From CAZVIK01 sp964627045 (GTDB lineage: Bacteria; Acidobacteriota; Terriglobia; Bryobacterales; Bryobacteraceae), in contig CAZVIK010000035.1 of assembly GCA_964627045.1 (NCBI GenBank), positions 1 through 26,463 of the forward strand: DNA of 26,463 bases. Reading direction: 5' to 3'. The translations under genes and the position numbers were made by a program. Shown piece by piece: positions 15,729 through 22,298 of the stretch. Position 1 is the first letter of the stretch, and each line of letters opens with the position of its first letter. The notes below the pieces were generated by a model, which saw nothing but the letters and a program-made list of their open reading frames with translations, made no database searches and was not told the origin of the DNA.

Positions 15729-17054
15729 CTACTTCAGCGTTCCCTGTTTCCGCACGTAGTCGAGGATTACGTCGCGCAGCAGCGGCCCGTCCTTGCCGAA
15801 CTCCAGGCCGGAGACACCGAGTTGGCCCGGCGCGTCCATGTTGGCCGCGGTGAAATCCGAGACGGCCAGGACGTACTCTTTCTCCGGATCGACCGTCCTT
15901 CCCTGTGCCACCACCGGCGGCAGGTCCCTCCCCTTCACCCGCGCGGTGACCACCAGGTTGTCAAACGGCATCACGTTCCAGACGTGCCGCGCCAGCAACG
16001 CGCCCGCGGGAATCCTCGCCCGCACGCCGCCCTGGTTCATGAACGCGAAGTCCGCGCCCGTCGCGGCGATCATGGCCTTCTCGATCAGCCCCCGCACCTC
16101 CGGCGGACTGAACGCCTTGAGCGACGTCCCGATCGGCTGGTCCACCACCTTGGTGACCTCGGCTTCCCAGCGGCCCACCTCTCGCGCGACGGCGGCGTCG
16201 ATCGGTGATTTTTGATCGACGGGAATCCGCCTCCAGTTCCACGACGCCAGGCTCTTGGTCTCTTTGTCGACCACGGCTTCCAGGCGGCCCAGTTCCTCGC
16301 CCTTGGCCTGAACGCGCACCAGCACGCGGTTGCCTTCCGAAAGCGGCGCTTTCATGCCGGTGTGTTCGTGCCCGGAGACCACCACGGCGATTTCCGGTAT
16401 CGTGTGCAGCAACACGGCCTCTTCGGCGGCCGTCAGGTGGCCGAGCAACACCACCACGTCGGCGCTCTGGCGCGCTTCGGCGGCCCAGCGCCGGGCGGCG
16501 GCCATCACCGGGGTGACCTGCCAAGGCCCCAGGAGCGCGGGCGTGGTCAGCACCTTCATGTCGTCCGAGACGAGCCCCATCACGGCGACCCGAAGACCGT
16601 TCACCGGAAGCACGACGTAGGGCGCCGTGCCGAGCCGCCCGCCGCGCGCGTTGACGACATTGCCGAGCACCACCGGGTGGCGGGCCGAGGCGATCAGCTT
16701 CTCCGTCTGCTCCCAGCCGTAGTCGAACTCGTGGTTGCCGATGGTCGCGGCGTCCAGGCGGAACAGGTTCACAATGTCGTAGACCGGCGATCCCTTAAAG
16801 ATGGTCGATACCGGGCTCCCCTGCACGATGTCGCCGGCGTCCACCAACAGGCAGTCCTTGCAGCCGTCGCGCTCGCGATGGATGGTGCCGGCCAACGCCG
16901 CGAAACCACCGCGCCCGTTTTCGAGCGGCGTAAGTTGCGCATGCAAATCGTTGGTGTGGAGGATGGTGAGCGTGGCCAGGTCCGCGGGGGACAGGCGGGC
17001 GCCACTGAACAGCGGGATCAGCAAGCACAAATGCAAGAACCGGCGCGCGGGCAT
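15729..17054 (-). CDS. secreted 5'-nucleotidase / UshA-like metallophosphoesterase
   Basis: 441 residues with an N-terminal signal peptide (residues 5-25). The two-metal phosphoesterase motifs are all present in order: TILHTNDLHAQ (D-x-H), LLVDAGDIVQGSP, TIGNHEFDYG, LLGHLTAAEE and VVSGHEHTGM. The C-terminal 5'-nucleotidase domain begins near residue 285 and carries FAFMNQGGVRARIPAG and WNVMPFDNLVV. Family members dephosphorylate nucleotides, UDP-sugars or related phosphoesters in the periplasm. It is shorter than E. coli UshA (550 residues). ATG 17054 starts the signal peptide; no strong Shine-Dalgarno is seen. It diverges from the sugar isomerase gene, with 94 bases between the two starts. 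Confidence 0.92.
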   Translation of the reverse strand: MPARRFLHLCLLIPLFSGARLSPADLATLTILHTNDLHAQLTPLENGRGGFAALAGTIHRERDGCKDCLLVDAGDIVQGSPVSTIFKGSPVYDIVNLFRLDAATIGNHEFDYGWEQTEKLIASARHPVVLGNVVNARGGRLGTAPYVVLPVNGLRVAVMGLVSDDMKVLTTPALLGPWQVTPVMAAARRWAAEARQSADVVVLLGHLTAAEEAVLLHTIPEIAVVVSGHEHTGMKAPLSEGNRVLVRVQAKGEELGRLEAVVDKETKSLASWNWRRIPVDQKSPIDAAVAREVGRWEAEVTKVVDQPIGTSLKAFSPPEVRGLIEKAMIAATGADFAFMNQGGVRARIPAGALLARHVWNVMPFDNLVVTARVKGRDLPPVVAQGRTVDPEKEYVLAVSDFTAANMDAPGQLGVSGLEFGKDGPLLRDVILDYVRKQGTLK

Positions 17055-17148
17055 AGACCCATTTCAACACGCCGCAAAGGTTACAAAAACCGCATACAGC
17101 ATCGACTTGACTCACTGCACCGGATATGCGGAAACTGGGGGAAAGCCT

Positions 17149-18246
17149 ATGGACCGACGAGCCTTTTTGATGACGGGCGCGGCTGCGGCCGCAGCCTTGC
17201 CGAAGATGGGGGCCGCGCAGGCGGTTCCGAACGTCAAGCTGGGCGTGGACCTGTTCAGCTTAAACGCCCAGGGTTGGGACGCGTTTCAGCTTTTGGATTA
17301 CGTCTCCAAGCTCGGCGCGCAGGTGATCCACTTCTCCGAGATCCGGTTCCTGGGAGGGCTGGAGCCGGAACACGTTAAAAAGGTGCGGGCGCATGCCGAG
17401 AAGGTCGGCGTCGAGATCGAAGTCGGCATGATGTCGATTTGCCCTACTTCGCGCATTTTCGACGCCAAGGCGGGCACGGCCGAAGAGCAGATCGGCCGCA
17501 TGATCCAGACCGCGAGCCTGGCCGGCAGCAAGGTGGTGCGCTGCGTTCTCGGGACTTCGGCGGACCGGACGACGCCGGAGCTGATCGAAGGCCACATCGA
17601 GAACGCGGCCAAGGTGCTGCGCAACGTGCGCTCGCGCGCCATGGACGCCAACGTGAAGATCGCCATCGAGAATCACGCCGGCGACATGCAGGGCCGTGAG
17701 TTGAAGATGCTCATCGAAGAAGGCGGCAAGGACTTCGTCGGCGCCTGCATCGATTCCGGCAATCCGGTGTGGGCGATGGAAGACCCGCACGTGACGCTGG
17801 AGACGCTGGCGCCCTACGCGCTCACCAGCCACGTGCGCGACAGCCTGGTCTACAAGGTTCCCGAAGGCATCGGCGTGCAGTGGGTGCGCCTGGGCGAAGG
17901 CAACGTCGGCATCCGAGAGTGGCTGCACAAGTTCGTGAAGCTGTGCCCGGGCCGGAACATCGACCTCGAGATCATCGTCGGCGGCAACCGCGTGCACCGC
18001 ATCTACGACGACAAGTATTGGGACGGCTACCGCAACGTCCGCGCCGCCGAGTTCATGCGCTTCCTGGCGCTGGCCGAAAAAGGAGTCGCTCCACCGGCTT
18101 CCGCCGCGCCGCAGATGCCGCCGCGTGGGGCCGGTGGCGCCGCCGGTGCCCCCGGCCGCGGAGCGCCCGACCCGGCGCGCGCGCAGAAGCAGCGCGAGGA
18201 CCTGGAAGCCAGCTACCGCGCCTGCGTCGAAATGCTCAAGGCTTGA
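17149..18246 (+). CDS. Tat-exported sugar phosphate isomerase/epimerase-like TIM barrel
   Basis: 365 residues. MDRRAFLMTGAAAAAALPKM is a short twin-arginine signal. The rest is an AP-endonuclease-family-2 / xylose-isomerase-like TIM barrel, with candidate metal ligands in VKIAIENHAGD (Glu), GACIDSGN (Asp), LTSHVRDS (His) and IDLEIIVGG (Glu). A low-complexity Gly/Ala/Pro insert lies near the C-terminus (about residues 308-342), before a final helix. Related enzymes epimerise or isomerise keto-sugars, and exported forms are common beside Gfo/Idh/MocA and DUF1080 genes in Acidobacteriota and Planctomycetota. ATG 17149 has GGGGGAAAG just upstream; upstream in-frame sequence belongs to the divergent gene. 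It is followed by a Tat-tagged dehydrogenase on the same strand with its own promoter between. Confidence 0.85.
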   Translation: MDRRAFLMTGAAAAAALPKMGAAQAVPNVKLGVDLFSLNAQGWDAFQLLDYVSKLGAQVIHFSEIRFLGGLEPEHVKKVRAHAEKVGVEIEVGMMSICPTSRIFDAKAGTAEEQIGRMIQTASLAGSKVVRCVLGTSADRTTPELIEGHIENAAKVLRNVRSRAMDANVKIAIENHAGDMQGRELKMLIEEGGKDFVGACIDSGNPVWAMEDPHVTLETLAPYALTSHVRDSLVYKVPEGIGVQWVRLGEGNVGIREWLHKFVKLCPGRNIDLEIIVGGNRVHRIYDDKYWDGYRNVRAAEFMRFLALAEKGVAPPASAAPQMPPRGAGGAAGAPGRGAPDPARAQKQREDLEASYRACVEMLKA

Positions 18247-18273
18247 GACGCCCGCCTCCGGCTGATATATACT
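18243..18273 (+). promoter_or_regulatory. promoter between isomerase and 2-hydroxyacid dehydrogenase
   Basis: TTGAGA (18243-18248) overlaps the isomerase stop codon. TATATA (18266-18271) follows at 17 bases, or TATACT (18268-18273) at 19. The dehydrogenase ATG is at 18332, giving a leader of about 50 bases, so the second gene can be transcribed independently. Confidence 0.55.
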
Positions 18274-18331
18274 GACCCGTAGTCCGAGCGTGCCGGGTGT
18301 GTTCGGCCGCTCGTGTCGAGGGGAGGGTCAG

Positions 18332-19432
18332 ATGGAGGACATCGTGTCACGCCGGGGATTCCTGTCGGCGACGGGGAGCGCGCCGTTGGCCGCCGCGGCG
18401 GTCGGCCGCGAGCCACTCGTCGCGCCGCCCGTTTTGCTCAGTTCCTTGCAGCCCGCGGGCGACCCGCTGGTCATCGTCACTCGCACGCAGTTCACGCCGG
18501 AAGAGGTCACTCAACTCCTGGGCGCCACATCGCGTGTGAAGTTGGACCTGCGCCTGTGCGCGAACGCGGAGCAATTCGCCAAGGAACTGCCGAACGCCGA
18601 GGTGGTCTTCGGCAATCTCACCGCGAAGGACCTGCCGGGCGCGGTCAAGGTGAAGTGGGTGCAATCGGGCGCCGCCGGCGTCGAATGGATGGACGACGGC
18701 ATCCGGAACAGCCCCATCGTCTTGACCAACGTCGCGCGCGTCTTCGCTCACGGCATCAGCGAAACCGCCATGGGCATGCTGCTGTGTCTGACGCGCGGCA
18801 TCAGCAAGTACTACATGCCGCAGTTCTACAAGCGGACCATGAAGCCAGTGGGCAGCGTCCGATCGGATCATCACACCGAACTGGTGGGCCGCACCATGGG
18901 CATCGTGGGATTCGGCGGCATCGGCAGCATGCTCGCGCGGCGCGCGCACTTCGGCTTCGACATGCGGATCGTGGCTACCGACGCCAAGCCGCTGCCTAAG
19001 CCCGAGTGGGTCGATGAATTGCGCGATCCCAACTGGTTCATGGAAATGGTCCCCAAGGTGGACGTCCTGGTGGCCGCCGCGCCGCAGACGCCGCTCACCA
19101 CGAAGATGTTCAATGAGACCGTCTTCCGCTCCATGAAGAAGACCGCTTACTTCTTGGCGCTCTCGCGCGGTCCGCTCTACGACGATGTGGCGCTGGCCAC
19201 GGCGTTGAAGGAGGGCTGGATCGCGGGCGCGGGCCTGGATGTGACACCCGTCGAGCCGCCGCCTTCGGACAACCCGTTGTTCGACGCTCCCAATGTCGTC
19301 ATGACCGCGCACACCTCCGGATGGAGCCCGGACCGGCAGGTGCGCCTCATGGCGCTATACGTCGAAAACATCCGCCGCTACGCCGAGGGACTTCCGCTGG
19401 TGAACGTCGTCGACAAGAAGGCGGGCTACTGA
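18332..19432 (+). CDS. Tat-tagged D-isomer-specific 2-hydroxyacid dehydrogenase
   Basis: 366 residues. The N-terminus VSRRGFLSATGSAPLAAAAVG resembles a twin-arginine signal (R7-R8), which is unusual for this NAD-dependent family. The nucleotide motif is VGFGGIGSMLARRA (G193-x-G195-x-x-G198). The catalytic triad positions are filled: R279 in ALSRGPLYDD, E308 in DVTPVEPPPS and H327 in MTAHTSGW. Members reduce 2-keto acids or oxidise D-2-hydroxyacids, such as glyoxylate, hydroxypyruvate or phosphoglycerate. ATG 18332 has GGGGAGGG about 6 bases upstream and begins the signal. If exported, it would need to carry its cofactor through Tat, like the Gfo/Idh/MocA protein at 6034. It probably works with the preceding isomerase. 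Confidence 0.88.
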   Translation: MEDIVSRRGFLSATGSAPLAAAAVGREPLVAPPVLLSSLQPAGDPLVIVTRTQFTPEEVTQLLGATSRVKLDLRLCANAEQFAKELPNAEVVFGNLTAKDLPGAVKVKWVQSGAAGVEWMDDGIRNSPIVLTNVARVFAHGISETAMGMLLCLTRGISKYYMPQFYKRTMKPVGSVRSDHHTELVGRTMGIVGFGGIGSMLARRAHFGFDMRIVATDAKPLPKPEWVDELRDPNWFMEMVPKVDVLVAAAPQTPLTTKMFNETVFRSMKKTAYFLALSRGPLYDDVALATALKEGWIAGAGLDVTPVEPPPSDNPLFDAPNVVMTAHTSGWSPDRQVRLMALYVENIRRYAEGLPLVNVVDKKAGY

Positions 19433-19543
19433 TTCGTTCGCCGGACAGGCGATGGTGGCGGTGCGCCACCTGGCGGGCATGGCGCTGCCATACCCCGCAG
19501 GAACCAGTTCGGGTTGCGGATCGGGTTCGCCGCCGGCAAGCCT
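19433..19543. other. convergent intergenic region
   Basis: 111 bases between convergent stops. A 6-bp stem GGTGGC/GCCACC with a 5-base loop lies at 19454-19470 but has no T-run. Nothing else is recognisable. Confidence 0.3.
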
Positions 19544-20575
19544 TCACATCGACGAGATCAAGTCGCTCACCGGCCCGATCAGCGTCTTCTGTGAGACAGC
19601 GGCTGGCCGGGTGGTCAGCAGCACGAAGCTGAGGTCCTTTTCCGGATCGAGCCAGGCCAGCGTCCCGGTGGAGCCGCTGTGCCCGAAGGTGCGCGGCGAG
19701 CAGCCCTTCCCGAACCGCCCGCCGGTCATCCAGCCAAGCCCCCAGGATTGGTTCAAGCCGGCGTTCTGGTCCGTAATCATCGCCGCGGCCGAGCCGGCCT
19801 TCAGTACGGGAACATCGGGCTTGAGGAAGTAGCGAAGGAACCGGTTCACGTCGGCCGCCGCCGCCAGCGCTCCGCCCCAGGGGGAGCCGAAATCGCGCCA
19901 GTACGGACTATTCCAGTCCCAATCCGAGGGCTGCTCCACCTGGCAACGCATGGTCTGGGAGATCGCCCGCCCGCCCAGGCCGAGCGATGCGCTCTTCATT
20001 CCGAGCGGCTGAAACACCTCGCTCTTCAGAACCTCGCGGAGCGGCCGGCGCGCGATGCGCTCGACGATCTCGGCGGCCAGAAGAATCCCCATGCTCTGGT
20101 ACTGCACCTTGGAGCCCGGCGTGAACAGCAGCGGCGTCCGGCAAGTGGCGGCGACGAAGTCCCGCAAGGGCGCGTGGCGTTGGCGGAGGTCTTCGTTTTC
20201 GGGAAGCATGTCGGGCAGGCCGGAGGTGTGCGTCAACAGGTGGCGGAGCGTCACGCTCTCACGCCCCGCTCCGCGAAACTCGGGAATGTGCTTCGACACC
20301 GGGTCGGCGAGCGAGAGGGCGCCGCGATCCACCAGGATCATGGCCGCGGTAGCCGTCATCGGCTTGGTGATCGAGGCCAGCAGAAAGACCGCGTCCAGCG
20401 TCGCCTCCGGCCCAAACGCGCGCGTCCAGGTATCGCCGCCGCTTTCGACGTGCAGCACGGCGCCGTTCAGTTCGCCCGCCCGCGCCTGGGCCTCGATTCG
20501 CCGCGCCGCCTCGTCGAAACTGTCCCGCTTGAGTGCCATCGCCGCTCCGCCCGCCAGTAGTTCCCTCCGCGTCAC
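19544..20575 (-). CDS. class C beta-lactamase-fold serine hydrolase
   Basis: 343 residues of the beta-lactamase/esterase/penicillin-binding-protein-like family (PF00144). The nucleophile motif S-x-x-K is S68-I-T-K71 in LLASITKPMTATA, with LRHLLTHTSGLP downstream. The second motif, normally Y-x-N, is Y159-Q-S161 in VQYQSMGILLA, and the third-motif position reads FGHSGSTGTLAWLDP. Such proteins are usually esterases or D-amino-acid peptidases, not antibiotic-resistance enzymes. The start MTRRELLAGGAAMA looks like a short, incomplete Tat-like leader with little hydrophobic core after it, so export is uncertain. GTG 20575 is the start; TACAAT (20585-20590 on this strand) ends 9 bases upstream, so the message may be leaderless. 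Confidence 0.87.
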   Translation of the reverse strand: MTRRELLAGGAAMALKRDSFDEAARRIEAQARAGELNGAVLHVESGGDTWTRAFGPEATLDAVFLLASITKPMTATAAMILVDRGALSLADPVSKHIPEFRGAGRESVTLRHLLTHTSGLPDMLPENEDLRQRHAPLRDFVAATCRTPLLFTPGSKVQYQSMGILLAAEIVERIARRPLREVLKSEVFQPLGMKSASLGLGGRAISQTMRCQVEQPSDWDWNSPYWRDFGSPWGGALAAAADVNRFLRYFLKPDVPVLKAGSAAAMITDQNAGLNQSWGLGWMTGGRFGKGCSPRTFGHSGSTGTLAWLDPEKDLSFVLLTTRPAAVSQKTLIGPVSDLISSM

Positions 20576-20584
20576 CGTTCCGGT

Positions 20585-20590
20585 ATTGTA
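20585..20590 (-). promoter_or_regulatory. -10 element directly before the serine hydrolase start
   Basis: TACAAT on the - strand, 9 bases before the GTG at 20575. No -35 match at 16-18 bases. Confidence 0.45.
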
Positions 20591-20630
20591 GCGCGCGTGG
20601 CGTTTGGCGCGCTGGCGCGTCTAAGCTTGG

Positions 20631-20636
20631 TAGAAT
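20631..20636 (+). promoter_or_regulatory. -10 element for the secreted two-domain unknown gene
   Basis: TAGAAT, 22 bases before the proposed TTG start at 20659, with GGGG in the leader. It forms a divergent pair with the TACAAT at 20585-20590. Confidence 0.45.
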
Positions 20637-20658
20637 CGGGTTTGAACGGGGTTTTGCC

Positions 20659-21501
20659 TTGAGATTCGTCTTTGCCGTGTTCCTGTTGTTCGCCTCGGTA
20701 TGCGCCTGCCCCGCCCAAGACCTTGGGGCGTTGCTCGATAAGGCCCCGCCGGACATCGACGAGGCCCTGCGCGCGCGCGTCTCGAAGTTCTATCAACTCC
20801 ACGTGGAGAACAAGTACCGCGCCGCGGAAAGCCTGGTGGCCGAGGACAGCAAAGACCTCTTCTACGGCATGGACAAGCCGCGCTGCAAGGCGTTCGCCAT
20901 GGGCAGCGTCAAGTACTCCGACAACTACTCCCGGGCCCACGTCATGATCGCCTGCGACACCGAGATGATGATGATCACCGGCCGCATCCCGGTCAAGATG
21001 CCCGTGATGAGCCTCTGGAAGATCGAGGAAGGCCAGTGGTGCTGGTACGCCGAGCCCGTGGGCGACCGCGAGGTGGTCACTCCATTCGGCATTCACAAGC
21101 CCGCTCCGTCCGAAAGTGGCTCGCCGGCCCCGGTGAACATCGAGAGCAAGTTCGTCGATCTGGCGGCCGTCTCCAGCCTGGTGAAGCTCGACAAGAGCGA
21201 GGTGACCTTCACGCCCTCCTCGCCCGGGGAAGAGCGTGTCGTGATCACCAACGGCATGCCCGGCGGCGTCACCCTCACGCTGCAAACCGTGCAATCGCCC
21301 GGTATCGTCTACTCCCTGGACCGGACCAGCCTGGAACCGGGCGGGAAGGCTACGCTGGCAATCCGTTATTCCCCCGTGGAAGGGCGCCGGCCGGCCGCCT
21401 CGGTGGCGAAGATCGGGGTGGCTCCGACCAATCAGGAACTGACCGTGAACGTGTCCTTCGCCGGCACCGTCGAGCCGGCGGCCCCGCGGCGCCGCCCGTA
21501 G
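20659..21501 (+). CDS. secreted protein of unknown function, two-domain
   Basis: 280 residues. The signal peptide is residues 1-20 (RFVFAVFLLFASVCACPAQ). Residues 30-140 are a compact alpha+beta domain with FYQLHVENKYRAAESLVAED and MSLWKIEEGQWCWYAEP, resembling NTF2/SnoaL-like folds by eye only. A Pro/Ser linker (147-160) leads to residues 175-275, which look like an Ig-like DUF1573/ASH domain: LDKSEVTFTPSSPGEERVVI, then TLQTVQSPGIVYSLDRTSLE and GGKATLAIRYSP. No catalytic motif is visible. The start is TTG 20659, the only codon in this frame placing the basic residue and hydrophobic core at the N-terminus; an internal GTG at 20677 would remove part of it. It precedes another unknown gene by 54 bases on the same strand. 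Function not assigned. Confidence 0.75.
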   Translation: MRFVFAVFLLFASVCACPAQDLGALLDKAPPDIDEALRARVSKFYQLHVENKYRAAESLVAEDSKDLFYGMDKPRCKAFAMGSVKYSDNYSRAHVMIACDTEMMMITGRIPVKMPVMSLWKIEEGQWCWYAEPVGDREVVTPFGIHKPAPSESGSPAPVNIESKFVDLAAVSSLVKLDKSEVTFTPSSPGEERVVITNGMPGGVTLTLQTVQSPGIVYSLDRTSLEPGGKATLAIRYSPVEGRRPAASVAKIGVAPTNQELTVNVSFAGTVEPAAPRRRP

Positions 21502-21555
21502 CCCACACCGCTGGCCTCTCACGTGCTCTGACACTCGCTCAGGAGACGCCGCATC

Positions 21556-22242
21556 ATGTTGAGCAGTGTGAACACCACCGCCGCCTCCGGCTTGCTCGCG
21601 GCCGGGACGCGGCCCGCACAGACCAACGCCGCCACCGGCGCGCGAGACGCGTTTTCGCGGCAATTGCTTTCGATTCTTCAAGATGGACTGGAGCGCTTGG
21701 GAGTCCCGCCGGCCTCGGTGCAGGTCGCGAGATCCGGTTCCATAACGGGCGCACCGGCCGCCAGTTCTTCGTCGCAGTGCCAGTTTGTTGTCACCGTCCC
21801 CGTGTGCGACGTTGCCAAGGCCGAATCGCAATGCCAGGCCCCCGGCGACGCCCAGCGGACGAGCGCGCCGGCCGCCGAGGCAGGCGCAGCCGCCTCCACC
21901 CCGGGCACCGAAGAAGGGGCCATGCCGAAAATCCTTTTCGAGCAGCACGACGGCTGGAACTGGCGCAACTACGCGACGCTCGAGATGGCGCAGTGGCTCG
22001 CGGCGCGGATGGGCGGCGAAGTGGGCGCCTACGAGGCGGACTGGTCGCCCGGCTTCGAGCCGCCGCCAACCTATTACACCGTCAAGTTCGGCGGCGTCGA
22101 GGTGAACGCCGGACAACTGGCCGTCTATTATCAGCCCGGCGACTACGTCAACCCCGATCGCATGGCGGCCATGTTGATTTCGGGCGAGGGCGTCGACAAC
22201 CGCTTCGTCACGGACAACTTTCCTGAACTGGCCGACGCTTGA
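21556..22242 (+). CDS. conserved-looking protein of unknown function
   Basis: 228 residues, not recognised. Residues 1-60 are Ala/Thr/Ser-rich with a helix ARDAFSRQLLSILQDGLERLG; there is no signal peptide. Residues 70-125 are low-complexity with three cysteines (QCQFVVTVPVCDVAKAESQC). Residues 126-228 look like a folded, aromatic-rich domain: ILFEQHDGWNWRNYATLEMA, EADWSPGFEPPPTYYTVKFG, LAVYYQPGDYVNPDRMAAML. ATG 21556 has AGGAG at 21541-21545. The gene ends just before a strong terminator at 22251-22289. The disordered Ala-rich N-terminus is faintly like proteins exported by flagellar or type III systems, but no such genes are nearby, so this is only a remark. Confidence 0.7.
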   Translation: MLSSVNTTAASGLLAAGTRPAQTNAATGARDAFSRQLLSILQDGLERLGVPPASVQVARSGSITGAPAASSSSQCQFVVTVPVCDVAKAESQCQAPGDAQRTSAPAAEAGAAASTPGTEEGAMPKILFEQHDGWNWRNYATLEMAQWLAARMGGEVGAYEADWSPGFEPPPTYYTVKFGGVEVNAGQLAVYYQPGDYVNPDRMAAMLISGEGVDNRFVTDNFPELADA

Positions 22243-22250
22243 GCGCTGAC

Positions 22251-22289
22251 AAAAAAGCCCCGCCGGTTTCCTCGCCGGCGGGGCGTTTT
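22251..22289. terminator. strong bidirectional intrinsic terminator
   Basis: GCCCCGCCGG (22257-22266) and CCGGCGGGGC (22275-22284) form a perfect 10-bp stem with an 8-base loop. TTTT (22286-22289) follows on the + strand, and on the - strand the stem is followed by six Ts (22251-22256). It ends both the + gene at 21556-22242 and the - gene ending at 22299. Confidence 0.92.
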
Positions 22290-22298
22290 CGAAAACGG

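Noticed and set aside
17085..17130. Operator formed by CGCATA / TATGCG between the nucleotidase and isomerase genes
   Set aside because: The half-sites are only 6 bases and about 28 bases apart, which is too weak to separate from chance.
19544..20575. Antibiotic-resistance beta-lactamase
   Set aside because: The S-x-x-K fold is shared by esterases and peptidases. The second motif is Y-Q-S and no resistance context is present.
20572..22116. Antisense open frame across the two unknown genes
   Set aside because: It spans two genes and their spacer, is compositionally a shadow, and shows no motif. The sense genes have a signal peptide, ribosome binding site and terminator.
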